64,000 bases of DNA, taken from positions 1 through 64,000 of the forward strand of contig JADBKE010000011.1 of the NCBI GenBank assembly GCA_014896535.1, written 5' to 3'. This stretch comes from Candidatus Fermentithermobacillaceae bacterium (lineage in GTDB: Bacteria > Bacillota > Sulfobacillia > Fermentithermobacillales > DUSS01). Made by a program: the position numbers and the translations under genes. Below, piece by piece: positions 44,849 to 53,997 of the stretch; the first letter of the stretch is position 1; the number at the start of each line of letters is the position of its first letter. Under the pieces are notes generated by a model. That model searched no databases and had not been told where the DNA came from. It saw only the letters and a program-made list of their open reading frames with translations.

Positions 44849-44903
44849 TCCCCATCGCTAAATGAGCCGGCCCCCTTTTGACGGGCTGTCCGGGAGGAGT
44901 CAC

Positions 44904-46190
44904 ATGAAGCCGGATAATCCTGCGGAGAAGGTGTTTACATACGTAGTCGGCGCTGTAGGGGTTGCTTTTTTGGTGCTGCATTTCCCAAGTGTCGAGTTGC
45001 TGAAGAGATTTTGGCCGCAGGCTCTGTTCCTCGCGGGGCTTGTCGGTATTGTGGAAGCCTTTCCCGTGCAGGCCTCGGGGAGTCGCCTGTCTACCTCGGT
45101 TGGTGTTCCCTTGTTACACGCCTGCGTTGTGCTTTGCGGAAGGGAGATCGGAATGCTCGTCGCAGCCCTGGCTACGTTTAGAAAAAAAGATCTGTCCGGT
45201 CAGACACCATGGAACGTAGTTCTTTTCAACCGGGGCATGCTAGTACTGTCGAATTATGCGTTTGGCTTAACGTACTACGGGCTCGGGGGTACGGCGGGGG
45301 CATTCGCGTGCACACGGGACATGGCGTTTTTTGCGCTTGGGGCGCTGGCGGATGTTGTTGTTAACGGGTACCTGGTTTCCCAGGTCATCGCCCTCTACGA
45401 AGGGAGCTCCCTTATGAGCGCCTGGAGGAAAAACCTCCGGTGGACGCTCCCCAGTAAAATCGCCGTCATTCCGCTGGGGATTCTTGTGGTGGTGCTGTAT
45501 CAGTCGTACGGGCTACTCAGCGTGGCGATGCTGCTGTTGCCTCTGGCGCTGGCCAGGTACTCGCTGGACCGATTCAGACTGCTGAGGGAGGTTTACGCGG
45601 AGCTTGGCGCCACCCTCTCCCAGGCCATAGAACACAGAGACGGTTACACCCACGGACACTCCCTGAGGGTCTCCCAGTATGCCGTGTTGCTGGGTAAAGA
45701 AATGGGACTGCCCGACGACGAGGTAGAGCTCCTCCATTACGCGGGGCTCCTCCACGATATCGGCAAGATAGGCATAAGGGACAGCATCATGAAAAAAGAC
45801 GGGCGGTACACGGTGGATGAGTACGAAGAGATGAAGGGCCACGCAGCGATGGGTGCGGAGATGGTGAGGGGGATGAAGTTCCTCGGGAAGGCTGAGAAAT
45901 GGATCAGGCATCACCATGAACGGTGGGACGGTACCGGGTATCCCCAGGGACTCAAGGGGCAAGATATTCCCCTTGGAGCGCGCATCATCGCGTGTGCGGA
46001 CTCCTTCGACGCCATGACATCCGACAGGCCTTACAAAGACGCGATAACCTGGGAAGAAGCCAGAAGGGAACTGCTCGACAAGAGCGGAGCGCAGTTCGAT
46101 CCGGAAGTGGTCAAGGCGATGCTCAAAGTCATCGATAAACTTTCCTCTCAAAAGGACAAGCCCGTCAAATTTCCGGGGCGTGTCTGGTGA
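44904..46190 (+). CDS. membrane HD-GYP phosphodiesterase
   Basis: Predicted c-di-GMP phosphodiesterase. The 428-residue protein has six to eight membrane helices at about 8-225 and an HD-GYP domain at about 235-415. Motifs are H-x-HSLRVSQYA, LLHDIGKIGI at about 283 (HD pair), and HHERWDGTGYPQGLKG at about 335 (the HHExxDGxGYP signature). ATG 44904 has GGGAGGAG just upstream. The membrane part resembles that of the GGDEF protein at 32.3 kb. The stop lies 1 nt before the DUF5317 start. Confidence 0.95.
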   Translation: MKPDNPAEKVFTYVVGAVGVAFLVLHFPSVELLKRFWPQALFLAGLVGIVEAFPVQASGSRLSTSVGVPLLHACVVLCGREIGMLVAALATFRKKDLSGQTPWNVVLFNRGMLVLSNYAFGLTYYGLGGTAGAFACTRDMAFFALGALADVVVNGYLVSQVIALYEGSSLMSAWRKNLRWTLPSKIAVIPLGILVVVLYQSYGLLSVAMLLLPLALARYSLDRFRLLREVYAELGATLSQAIEHRDGYTHGHSLRVSQYAVLLGKEMGLPDDEVELLHYAGLLHDIGKIGIRDSIMKKDGRYTVDEYEEMKGHAAMGAEMVRGMKFLGKAEKWIRHHHERWDGTGYPQGLKGQDIPLGARIIACADSFDAMTSDRPYKDAITWEEARRELLDKSGAQFDPEVVKAMLKVIDKLSSQKDKPVKFPGRVW

Positions 46191-46191
46191 A

Positions 46192-46764
46192 ATGTTTCTT
46201 GTGGCAGCTGTCGTCGCCGTTGGTTTGGCTTTGGCGCTGGGTGGGAAGCTCTCCAATCTGGCTCGGGTCGAGGTGCGGGGATTGCCATATATCGTCGCCT
46301 CGCTAGGGGTGAGACTCGCCGGCGTTTTGCTAACAGGGAAAGTGCTCCCGTCGGTCGCGCTCTGCACCGGCATCCACGTGATATCGTACGGTCTTCTGCT
46401 CTACGGCCTTTATCTCAACTTCTCCATCCCCGAGTTCCGCCTTATTGCGCTGGGGAGCTTTCTTAACTTCCTGGTCATCGTGGTGAACGGTGGACGAATG
46501 CCCGTTTTGCCTCAAGCGATCGATCCGGTCGACCCATCCAACGCAGTCCTGTTTTCCAACATGAGTCTAACCCACCAGATCATCAATGAATCCACGCGCC
46601 TGGTATTTCTATGCGACATCTTCAAATTCTCGTTTCTCCAAAGGACTCCCAAAGCCTTCAGCCCGGGAGACGCGATAATGGTGGCAGGACTCGTCCCCTT
46701 TATCGTCCGGTCAATGAAGGGGAGGTTTTCGTCCCCGGGTCCGCATGGTACAATGGATGACTGA
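46192..46764 (+). CDS. DUF5317 membrane protein
   Basis: A 190-residue polytopic membrane protein with about five helices and the NGGRMPV motif (about 98-104) that marks DUF5317. The function of the family is unknown. The ATG lies 1 nt after the stop of the HD-GYP gene, so the two are probably translated together. A strong terminator follows 6 nt after the stop, closing this operon before secA. Confidence 0.85.
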   Translation: MFLVAAVVAVGLALALGGKLSNLARVEVRGLPYIVASLGVRLAGVLLTGKVLPSVALCTGIHVISYGLLLYGLYLNFSIPEFRLIALGSFLNFLVIVVNGGRMPVLPQAIDPVDPSNAVLFSNMSLTHQIINESTRLVFLCDIFKFSFLQRTPKAFSPGDAIMVAGLVPFIVRSMKGRFSSPGPHGTMDD

Positions 46765-46770
46765 CGGATG

Positions 46771-46806
46771 GCCGGCAGCGCCTTACAAGGCTACGGCCGG
46801 CTTTTT
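46771..46806 (+). terminator. intrinsic terminator after DUF5317 gene
   Basis: GCCGGC (46771-46776) pairs with GCCGGC (46796-46801), with an inner GCCT/AGGC pairing, followed by TTTTT (46802-46806). Confidence 0.88.
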
Positions 46807-46947
46807 ATTCCAGGCCATCCTGTCCCGTCGGATGCCTTTTAAACCGGACCCGGGTACGTGATCTTTCGGTTGCGACCCGTGATAGCTTTTGGCCTGATGC
46901 CCGAAGATGCCTGGAAGTGATACAACGACCTCAGAGGACGAGAGAAC

Positions 46948-49782
46948 ATGATCAAAGCCATAGCTGGTTTGTTCAACGCTAATGAGCGGGAATTGAGAAA
47001 ACTCCGGCCCATCGTGGAAGCGGTTAACTCGTGGGAGCCGCAGGTGATGGGACTATCCGATGACCAGCTCAAAGCGAAGACGGCTGAATTCAGGGAAAGG
47101 ATAGCCCGGGGTGAAAGCCCCGATTCCATCCTGCCGGAGGCTTTTGCGGTCGTGAGGGAGGCCGCCCGGCGGACTCTGGACATGCGCCCCTTCGACGTGC
47201 AGGTCATGGGAGCAATTGTGCTTCACCAGGGGCGCATCGCCGAAATGCAGACCGGCGAGGGTAAGACCCTGGTAGCCACAATGCCCGCGTATCTCAACGC
47301 CGTCTCCGGCAGGACGGTGCACGTGGTCACGGTCAACGACTATCTGGCCCGCCGCGACCGGGAATGGATGGGCCAGGTCTACAGATTCCTCGGCCTCGAC
47401 GTCGGGCTGGTGATCCCGGGCATGAGCGCCGAGGCGAAAAAGGCATCGTACAGGTGTCCCATTATTTACGGAACCAACACCGAATTCGGCTTCGACTACC
47501 TCAGAGACCATATGTGCTGGCGCAAGGAGGACATGGTCCAGGGTGTCCTAGATTACGCCATCATCGACGAGGTGGATTCCATCCTCATCGATGAAGCCAG
47601 GACACCTCTCATCATTTCGGGAGAAGCTTCGGGAACAGAGGAGGTTTACAAGAAATTCGCGAGGCTTGCCTCGCTGATGAAAAGGGACCAGCACTACACC
47701 GTGGAGGAAAAAACCAGGGTGGTCGCCCTCACAGAAGAGGGAGTAGCTTTCGCCGAGCGGTGGCTGGGGATCGACAACCTCTATTCCCAAGAACACATGG
47801 ACCTCTCTCATTACCTTATCCAGGCCATACGGGCCAAAGAGTTGATGAAGCGGGATGTGGACTACATCGTCAAAGACGGGGAGGTTCTGATAGTCGACGA
47901 ATTCACCGGGAGGATCCTGTACGGCAGGCGCTTTTCCGATGGGCTCCATCAAGCTATCGAAGCTAAAGAGGGCGTACGGTGCCGGGTGGAAGCTCAAACC
48001 CTCGCCACCATCACCGTTCAGAACTTCTTCCGCATGTACAAAAAGCTTGCGGGCATGACCGGAACGGCGGCGACCGAAGAAGCCGAGTTCATAGAGATTT
48101 ACGGGCTCGACGTCGTGTCGATACCCACAAACAAACCCCTCATAAGGACCAACTATCCCGATTCCATCTGGAAGACGGAGAGAGCGAAGTTCAAGGCAGT
48201 TGTAGAGGAAATCCGCCAGTGTTACGAAAAGGGCAGGCCGGTGCTGGTCGGGACGATTTCCATCGAAAAGTCCGAGAAGCTTTCGGAGCTTTTGAAGAAA
48301 GAGGGCATACCTCACCAGGTTCTCAACGCCAAACACCATGAACGCGAAGCCGAGATAGTGGCGCAAGCTGGAAGGATAGGCGCGGTCACCATAGCCACGA
48401 ACATGGCCGGCCGCGGCACCGATATCCTCCTAGGCGGAAACCCGGCCTTTCTGGCCAAGGAGAAGCTCAGGCAAAAGGGCTATCCACCCGAGGTGATCCA
48501 GGTAGCGTCGGAATACGTTCTACCGGAGGAAGTGAGAAGGCAAATCGAGTCGGGTAATCCCGATGACTTCGCGAAGCAAGTAATGGAGGCGAGGGAACTT
48601 TACGCCCGGTACTACCAGGAAGCGAAAGAGATCACCGATGCTGAGCACGACCGGGTTGTAAGCCTTGGGGGACTCCACGTCATTGGTACCGAGCGACACG
48701 AAGCCCGAAGGATCGACAACCAGCTGCGCGGTCGCGCTGGTCGTCAGGGCGACCCGGGATCTTCCCGCTTTTATCTGTCCCTCGAAGACGATCTGATGAG
48801 GCTCTTTGGGGGAGACCAGATTTCCGCCCTGATGGAGCGGCTGGGTTTCACGGAAGACGAGCCAATCGAGCATCCGCTTGTTACCAAGGCGGTGGAGACG
48901 GCCCAGAAACGGCTCGAGTCCCATAACTTTTCGATCCGGAAGAGCGTTCTCGAATACGACAACGTTTTGAACAAACAAAGGGAAACGATTTACCGGGATA
49001 GGACGAAGGTCCTCGAGGCCGAGGATCTGTCCGAAATCGTCCTGGGAATGGCCAGAAGGTGTGTAGAGCGGGCCGCTACTACGTATCTCTCACCGCCAAC
49101 CGGGGAGGAAGCTGATGTCCGGGGGTTCCTGGCCTACGTTTCCGAGCTGTGTCCCGACCTAGCCCCGGGCGATCCGCGGCTTTTCGCTGTCTTCGAGATC
49201 TCGGGGCGTAAGGGTAACAAAACCCTCGTTGAGGACGTCACCGAGCGCGTGTTTTCGGCTATTAAAGAGGTTTACCAGGAGAAATCCCGCGCCCTCGGGG
49301 AAAACATGAAACTCCTGGAGAGGCTGGTCCTCTTGCGGGTAATCGACTCCAAATGGGTGGACCACCTGTCGGCCATGGAGGACCTGAGGGAAGGCATAGG
49401 ACTCCGCGCCTACGGGCAGAAGGATCCGCTAGTTGAGTACCAAATGGAGGCTTTCGAGCTGTTCAACCGCATGGTGCAGAGCATCGAAGAAGATGTAGTG
49501 AGATATATCTTCCGGATGACGGTCCGCGAGAGATCCGGCGGGCAGACGCCCGCTGCCGGCAGCCGGGGTGGCCGCCAGGAGGTGAGCCGGGCAGGGATCA
49601 GCGACATCGAAAACCGGGAAAGCCGGGAACAGGCAGGGGTTATATCGGGCAAAGGGTCGAAAAAAGGACGAGACCAAGTTGCTGCGGGACCGGTCGTACG
49701 GGGGACAAAAAAGGTGGGAAGAAATGATCCGTGCCCGTGCGGCAGCAAGAAGAAGTATAAGAACTGCTGCGGCAAGCTGTGA
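46948..49782 (+). CDS. secA: preprotein translocase ATPase SecA
   Basis: Motor of the Sec export pathway, 944 residues. Walker A is [11 protein letters not shown] (about 97-107) and the DEAD-type motif is [21 protein letters not shown] (about 205). The [13 protein letters not shown] and [27 protein letters not shown] motifs are intact. The C-terminus has the zinc-binding SEC-C motif [16 protein letters not shown]. It is about 100 residues longer than Bacillus SecA, mainly in the second half. prfB follows after 15 nt, the widespread secA-prfB order. Confidence 0.98.
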   Translation: MIKAIAGLFNANERELRKLRPIVEAVNSWEPQVMGLSDDQLKAKTAEFRERIARGESPDSILPEAFAVVREAARRTLDMRPFDVQVMGAIVLHQGRIAEMQTGEGKTLVATMPAYLNAVSGRTVHVVTVNDYLARRDREWMGQVYRFLGLDVGLVIPGMSAEAKKASYRCPIIYGTNTEFGFDYLRDHMCWRKEDMVQGVLDYAIIDEVDSILIDEARTPLIISGEASGTEEVYKKFARLASLMKRDQHYTVEEKTRVVALTEEGVAFAERWLGIDNLYSQEHMDLSHYLIQAIRAKELMKRDVDYIVKDGEVLIVDEFTGRILYGRRFSDGLHQAIEAKEGVRCRVEAQTLATITVQNFFRMYKKLAGMTGTAATEEAEFIEIYGLDVVSIPTNKPLIRTNYPDSIWKTERAKFKAVVEEIRQCYEKGRPVLVGTISIEKSEKLSELLKKEGIPHQVLNAKHHEREAEIVAQAGRIGAVTIATNMAGRGTDILLGGNPAFLAKEKLRQKGYPPEVIQVASEYVLPEEVRRQIESGNPDDFAKQVMEARELYARYYQEAKEITDAEHDRVVSLGGLHVIGTERHEARRIDNQLRGRAGRQGDPGSSRFYLSLEDDLMRLFGGDQISALMERLGFTEDEPIEHPLVTKAVETAQKRLESHNFSIRKSVLEYDNVLNKQRETIYRDRTKVLEAEDLSEIVLGMARRCVERAATTYLSPPTGEEADVRGFLAYVSELCPDLAPGDPRLFAVFEISGRKGNKTLVEDVTERVFSAIKEVYQEKSRALGENMKLLERLVLLRVIDSKWVDHLSAMEDLREGIGLRAYGQKDPLVEYQMEAFELFNRMVQSIEEDVVRYIFRMTVRERSGGQTPAAGSRGGRQEVSRAGISDIENRESREQAGVISGKGSKKGRDQVAAGPVVRGTKKVGRNDPCPCGSKKKYKNCCGKL

Positions 49783-49797
49783 AAGGGGAGATTTGCA

Positions 49798-50926
49798 GTG
49801 TACGAAGATGTTTTGAGGAGACTCGAGTTGCTTTCCGAGAAAACTTCCAGCTTAAGGAGGTCTCTTTGACATCCCCGGGAGGGAAAAGGAGATCCGGGAG
49901 CTGAAAGCCCGTCTTGAAGACCCAGCTATCTGGTCGAGACCCGGGGAGGCCGCATCCATCGGGTCAAAGCTGAAGAGAGAGGAGACGCTGGTCAAAAGCT
50001 TTCTAGATCTCGAGTCCCAGATCCAGAACACCGCAGACCTCGCCAAAATGGCGGAGGAGGAAGGGGACCCTTCGCTTCTGGATGAGCTTGCGAACACCGC
50101 AGCGAACCTTGAGAGCCTTACCCGGGAGATGGAGCTCCGCGTGTATCTTTCGGGCAAGTACGACGCCTCCGATGCTATTTTGTCCCTTCACTCCGGGGCT
50201 GGCGGAACAGATGCGATGGACTGGGTGGAAATGCTCTACCGGATGTACACGCGCTGGGCCGACCAGCGGGGATACTCTGTGGAAACCCTCGATATGCTTC
50301 CCGGGGAAGAGGCGGGGCTGAAGAGCGTCAGCTTCCTCGTGAAAGGCGACTACGCTTACGGTTACCTTCGAGGCGAAAAAGGTGTTCACAGGCTCGTCAG
50401 GATTTCCCCCTTTGACGCTTCGGGCAGGCGCCATACGTCCTTCGCGTCCGTGGACGTTTTGCCCGATTTAGAGGAAGACCTCGAGGTTGAAATCAATCCC
50501 GACGACCTCAGGATCGATACTTTTCGTTCATCCGGCGCCGGGGGTCAGCACGTCAACAAGACCGATTCGGCGGTGAGGATAACCCACTTACCCACGGGCA
50601 TCGTCGTTACCTGCCAAAACGAGAGATCGCAGCACGCCAACAGGCTCGTGGCGATGAGGATTCTCAAGGCGAAACTCCGGGCACTGAAGGAAGAGGAACG
50701 GAGAAAGGAAATTGAGAGTCTCCGCGGTCCCCACAAAGAAATCGCATGGGGAAACCAGATCCGCTCTTACGTTCTTCAGCCGTTTACGCTGGTGAAAGAT
50801 CACCGGACCGACTACGAGACGAGTAACGTCCAAAAGGTGCTGGATGGAGACATCGACGATTTTATATACGCTTTTCTCAAGAAGGACCTGGAGAAGCGGG
50901 GGCTGCGGGAAACATCACCGGGGTAG
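49798..50926 (+). CDS. prfB: peptide chain release factor 2 (RF2), made by +1 frameshift
   Basis: Class I release factor for UGA and UAA. It is read as 49798-49866 joined to 49868-50926. The first frame (GTG start, 23 codons) meets an in-frame TGA at 49867-49869, and a +1 shift continues into DIPGREKEIREL. The total is about 375 residues. The SPF recognition tripeptide (RISPFD) and GGQ at 248-250 confirm RF2. When RF2 is scarce the ribosome pauses at the UGA and shifts, so the protein controls its own level. The 3' end overlaps csaB (minus) by 12 nt. Confidence 0.97.
49854..49870 (+). promoter_or_regulatory. prfB programmed +1 frameshift site
   Basis: AAGGAGG (49854-49860), three bases, then CTT TGA C (49864-49870). 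The internal Shine-Dalgarno, its spacing and the CUU-UGA-C slip site match the E. coli prfB site. Confidence 0.96.
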
Positions 50927-52009
50927 AAGGGAGAGGGCGAGGTCCAGGTTCCGCCAGGCGCGGCTCCGGAATTCGGGGAGCTTTGCCTCCAGCGACCTTC
51001 TGATGTTCTCTTCCTTCGAGATGAGGTCTTCAAGAACGGCGGGAAGATCGCCCGGTCGGACTGCGGACGGAGCGGGTGCGGGGACAAGTCCCGCAGCCTT
51101 GAGGAACGAAGTTATTTTGGGGTCCAGCTCCACACCTGCTGCCGGAACCCCGCCCATCGCCGCCAGGATCAGAGAATGAAGCCTCATGCCGATGAGGAAC
51201 CTCCCCTCGCTGATCAGAGCCAACGCGTCCTCGGGTCGGGATGCCTTCATCACCGGCACGGGCGGTTGGCCCGAGGTCCGGAGCAGCTCGTTTACCCGGG
51301 AAGCTTCCCTGCCGTCGCTTGATTCCTGCATGAGAAAGAAAACGGGTTCAAGACCGCGGTTCCTCGCGCTCAGGATGAGATCGATTACCGACAACGTCCA
51401 GGTTTCGCCTGAAGCGGGTCTCAGCGAAAGCCACAGTATGTTGTTTGCCCCGAGCAACCCGTGTGACCGGAGCGCAGCGAGAGCCACTTCCCTCGGACCG
51501 GGTTTGAGGAGGAAGACGGGATCTGCCGTAACGTGGATTTCCCGCCCGACCACGCCCATGGCCCGAAGCTCGGCCGCCGAATCCTCGTCTCTTACGGTTA
51601 TGATGTCAGCTCTGGAAACCGCGTCCGCCACCATTTTCCTTCCGGTCGGCCACCGCACCGGACCGACCCCGTTGGCGTAAATCATCACGCGGCGCGCCAG
51701 GAACCGCGCGAGTTTGAGAACGGCGAGGTAATACAGCAGGGAGCGTTTGGAGGTCACGTCCTGCAACAGACTGCCGCCCCCGAAAAGGACCAGGTCAGCG
51801 TCGTGAAGAGCTTTAAAGACCCCCAAGGGTGACATCCGGTGAAAGGCTTCCAGACCATAAGCGCTGGCCGTCCCTTGAGGGTCGGCGGATAGCACGACCA
51901 GTCTGAGATCGTCCCTGGCGTGTCTCAAAACACTCACGGTGGCGGCAAGGATGGCCTCGTCTCCCGTGTTGTGCATGCCATAGTAACCGGCAAGGACGAC
52001 CTTTTGCAT
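50915..52009 (-). CDS. csaB: polysaccharide pyruvyl transferase CsaB
   Basis: Adds ketal-pyruvate to a secondary cell-wall polymer, which lets SLH-domain S-layer proteins attach. The 364-residue protein has the family motifs GYYGMHNTGDEAIL at the start, FGGGSLLQD at about 75-83, and the C-terminal GMRLHSLILAAMGGVPAAGVELDPKI. It is transcribed from the minus strand and converges on prfB, with the last 12 bases shared. A TTTACA-18-TATCAT promoter lies about 130 bases upstream. tagA diverges from the same region. Confidence 0.95.
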   Translation of the reverse strand: MQKVVLAGYYGMHNTGDEAILAATVSVLRHARDDLRLVVLSADPQGTASAYGLEAFHRMSPLGVFKALHDADLVLFGGGSLLQDVTSKRSLLYYLAVLKLARFLARRVMIYANGVGPVRWPTGRKMVADAVSRADIITVRDEDSAAELRAMGVVGREIHVTADPVFLLKPGPREVALAALRSHGLLGANNILWLSLRPASGETWTLSVIDLILSARNRGLEPVFFLMQESSDGREASRVNELLRTSGQPPVPVMKASRPEDALALISEGRFLIGMRLHSLILAAMGGVPAAGVELDPKITSFLKAAGLVPAPAPSAVRPGDLPAVLEDLISKEENIRRSLEAKLPEFRSRAWRNLDLALSLLPR

Positions 52010-52112
52010 AACAAAGCTCCTTCGTCACGAGCTCCCTTGGCGGTCTGGTTTCCTCGGGGGCAGATGTCGCCAAATCAAACAAGCGCCGCTAACACAGGCG
52101 ATTTGAACGAAT

Positions 52113-52145
52113 TTCTCGAGAACGAAATGGATTCTTCGAGAACGA
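52113..52145. repeat. pair of direct repeats, possible operator
   Basis: TCGAGAACGA occurs at 52116-52125 and again at 52136-52145, a spacing of 20 bp (two helical turns). The first copy lies in the perfect palindrome TTCTCGAGAA. The second abuts the -10 of the csaB promoter. Confidence 0.5.
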
Positions 52146-52174
52146 TGATAGCACCGGCCCCAGTTGTGTGTAAA
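52145..52174 (-). promoter_or_regulatory. promoter for csaB
   Basis: On the minus strand TTTACA (52174-52169), 18-nt spacer, TATCAT (52150-52145). Leader of about 130 nt. Confidence 0.5.
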
Positions 52175-52282
52175 CTTGACCGCCCGCAGAAACCGGGCCA
52201 GGGTTCTCATGAGCCTGTCGGAGCTGGCGGTCGCGGAGTGCACGAATTAAGTCCCTGGCCTCCTGCAAGAAACCCGCCAGCA

Positions 52283-52311
52283 TTTATCGCGAGCATAGTT
52301 TGGTCTATTAT
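52283..52311 (+). promoter_or_regulatory. promoter for tagA
   Basis: TTTATC (52283-52288), 17-nt spacer, TATTAT (52306-52311). The -10 is good and the -35 weak. Transcription would begin about 40 nt before the GTG start. Confidence 0.45.
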
Positions 52312-52358
52312 TGAAGTGATTTGTCGAAAGGAGACGGATTGCAGGAAGGTGGGTCCGT

Positions 52359-53117
52359 GTGCGGGGAACCGTCATACTCGGGGTCGAGTTTTATCCGCTA
52401 ACCCTCAAGGGCGCGCTGAACGCCATCGACTGGATGCTGGAGCGAGATGATGGAATCACGAGGCTGGTGGTAACTGCCAACCCGATCATGCTCTGCCAAT
52501 CCTTGAGAGACCCCGAGTTCCGGGCGCTCCTGGAGGAGGCCGACCTCATCACTCCGGACGGGCAGGGGATCCTTTGGGCGGCGAGGAAGCTCGGGGGTTT
52601 CTTGCCCGAACGAGTAACCGGAATCGACCTGGCCCACGCTTTGTTCCGGCACCGGCCAGACGCCGGGTACTTTTTCCTCGGGGGAAAGCCGGGTGTTGCC
52701 GAGAAGGCGGCCGAGCGAGTCAGATCGCAGAATCCGGCTGTAAAGATCCTCGGGACCCACCACGGTTACTTCAGGCCGGAGGAAGAGGAACGAGTCGTCT
52801 CCCGGATAAGGGAGTCCGGTGCCCGCGTCCTCTTTGCCTGCATGGGCAGTCCCGCTCAGGAGAAATTTATCTCGCGGAACTCCAGAAGGCTTGGCGCCAG
52901 GGTGGGTATAGGCCTTGGCGGCGTTCTAGACGTCCTGGCGGGGAAGGTGCCGAGAGCGCCTGAAAAGTTCCAGCGGTTGGGCATCGAGTGGTTGTATCGC
53001 CTCATCAGGGAGCCCAGGAGGTTACCGAAAGATCTGTTACTCCTGGAGTTCGTCCTGAGAGTGTTACGGGCATCCAAGGACTCCCGCAAGGTTCGAGGAA
53101 AGGTTGGCGAAGAGTGA
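52359..53117 (+). CDS. tagA: WecG/TagA/CpsF family glycosyltransferase
   Basis: Transfers ManNAc (from UDP-ManNAc made by MnaA) onto lipid-linked GlcNAc (made by TagO), the second step of wall-polymer linkage synthesis. The 252-residue protein shows VVTANPIMLCQSLRDPEF, the conserved TPDGQGILWA, and the GVGGVLD-type GIGLGGVLDVLAGKVPRAPE segment. The GTG start has GGAAGGTGGG upstream. The transketolase genes follow at once. Confidence 0.94.
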   Translation: MRGTVILGVEFYPLTLKGALNAIDWMLERDDGITRLVVTANPIMLCQSLRDPEFRALLEEADLITPDGQGILWAARKLGGFLPERVTGIDLAHALFRHRPDAGYFFLGGKPGVAEKAAERVRSQNPAVKILGTHHGYFRPEEEERVVSRIRESGARVLFACMGSPAQEKFISRNSRRLGARVGIGLGGVLDVLAGKVPRAPEKFQRLGIEWLYRLIREPRRLPKDLLLLEFVLRVLRASKDSRKVRGKVGEE

Positions 53118-53981
53118 ATGGAACGGAAGGACAGATGCGAAGCTGTGACGCGGACGCAATTCTCGAAGAAAGCGGAGGAAATCCGGCGCGTGTGCCGGGA
53201 AGTGAGGAAAAACGTGCTGATCATGATAGGCACCGCCGGATCTGGTCATCCCGGGGGGTCACTGTCCTGCGTCGAAATCATCTCGACGCTTTACTTCGGC
53301 GTCATGCGGGTGAAGCCCGAGGACCCGAACTGGCCCGACAGGGATAGGTTCGTGCTGTCCAAGGGCCACGCTGCCCCCACCCTTTACGCCGTCCTCGCTG
53401 AAAAGGGATTCTTCTCCAAGGACTTGCTACCGACGCTGCGAAAATTCGGATCCCCTCTTCAGGGTCACCCTGACGCCAAGAAAACCCCGGGGGTGGAGGT
53501 GTCTACCGGTTCCCTGGGGCAGGGGCTCTCGATGGCGGTGGGGATGGCTTTGGCCGGGAAACTCGACCGGAAGACGTACCGAGTATGGGCGCTCCTTGGA
53601 GACGGGGAGTGCCAGGAGGGGCAGGTTTGGGAAGCGGCGATGGCAGCTTCGCACTATAAGCTCGACAATCTTGCGGCTTTCATCGATTTCAACGGTCTTC
53701 AAATCGATGGCCGTGTTGAAGAGATAATGAATCCGTCGCCCCTGGCCGACAAGTGGCGGGCGTTCGGCTGGCGCGTCCTCGAAGTCGACGGGCACGATGT
53801 GGAGGCCCTGCTCGAGGCCGCTTCCTATGCGTCGGAGTCTCTGGGGGCCCCTACTGCGATCATCGCCAGAACCGTGAAGGGAAAAGGCGTCTCCTTCATG
53901 GAGGGGCAGCGAGAGTGGCACGGAAAGGCTCCGAAAGGCGAGGAGCTGTCCCGGGCCTTGCAGGAGGTAGCGAAATCGTAA
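53118..53981 (+). CDS. transketolase, N-terminal (TPP-binding) subunit
   Basis: First half of a split transketolase, which moves two-carbon units between sugar phosphates. The 287-residue protein has AGSGHPGGSLS near the start, STGSLGQGLSMAVGMA, and the TPP/metal motif GDGECQEGQVWEAA ending in FIDFNGLQIDG. The ATG abuts the tagA stop. The second half is the next gene, 16 nt on. Split transketolases are common in Clostridia and archaea. Confidence 0.95.
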   Translation: MERKDRCEAVTRTQFSKKAEEIRRVCREVRKNVLIMIGTAGSGHPGGSLSCVEIISTLYFGVMRVKPEDPNWPDRDRFVLSKGHAAPTLYAVLAEKGFFSKDLLPTLRKFGSPLQGHPDAKKTPGVEVSTGSLGQGLSMAVGMALAGKLDRKTYRVWALLGDGECQEGQVWEAAMAASHYKLDNLAAFIDFNGLQIDGRVEEIMNPSPLADKWRAFGWRVLEVDGHDVEALLEAASYASESLGAPTAIIARTVKGKGVSFMEGQREWHGKAPKGEELSRALQEVAKS

Positions 53982-53997
53982 TCGGGAGGATGCGGAG

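Larger units (their letters stand above)
52010..52358. other. divergent regulatory region between csaB and tagA
   Basis: About 350 bases with outward-facing promoter matches and a 20-bp-spaced direct repeat, listed separately. A plus-strand open frame crosses it, but I see no ribosome binding site or family match, so I take it as non-coding. Confidence 0.55.
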
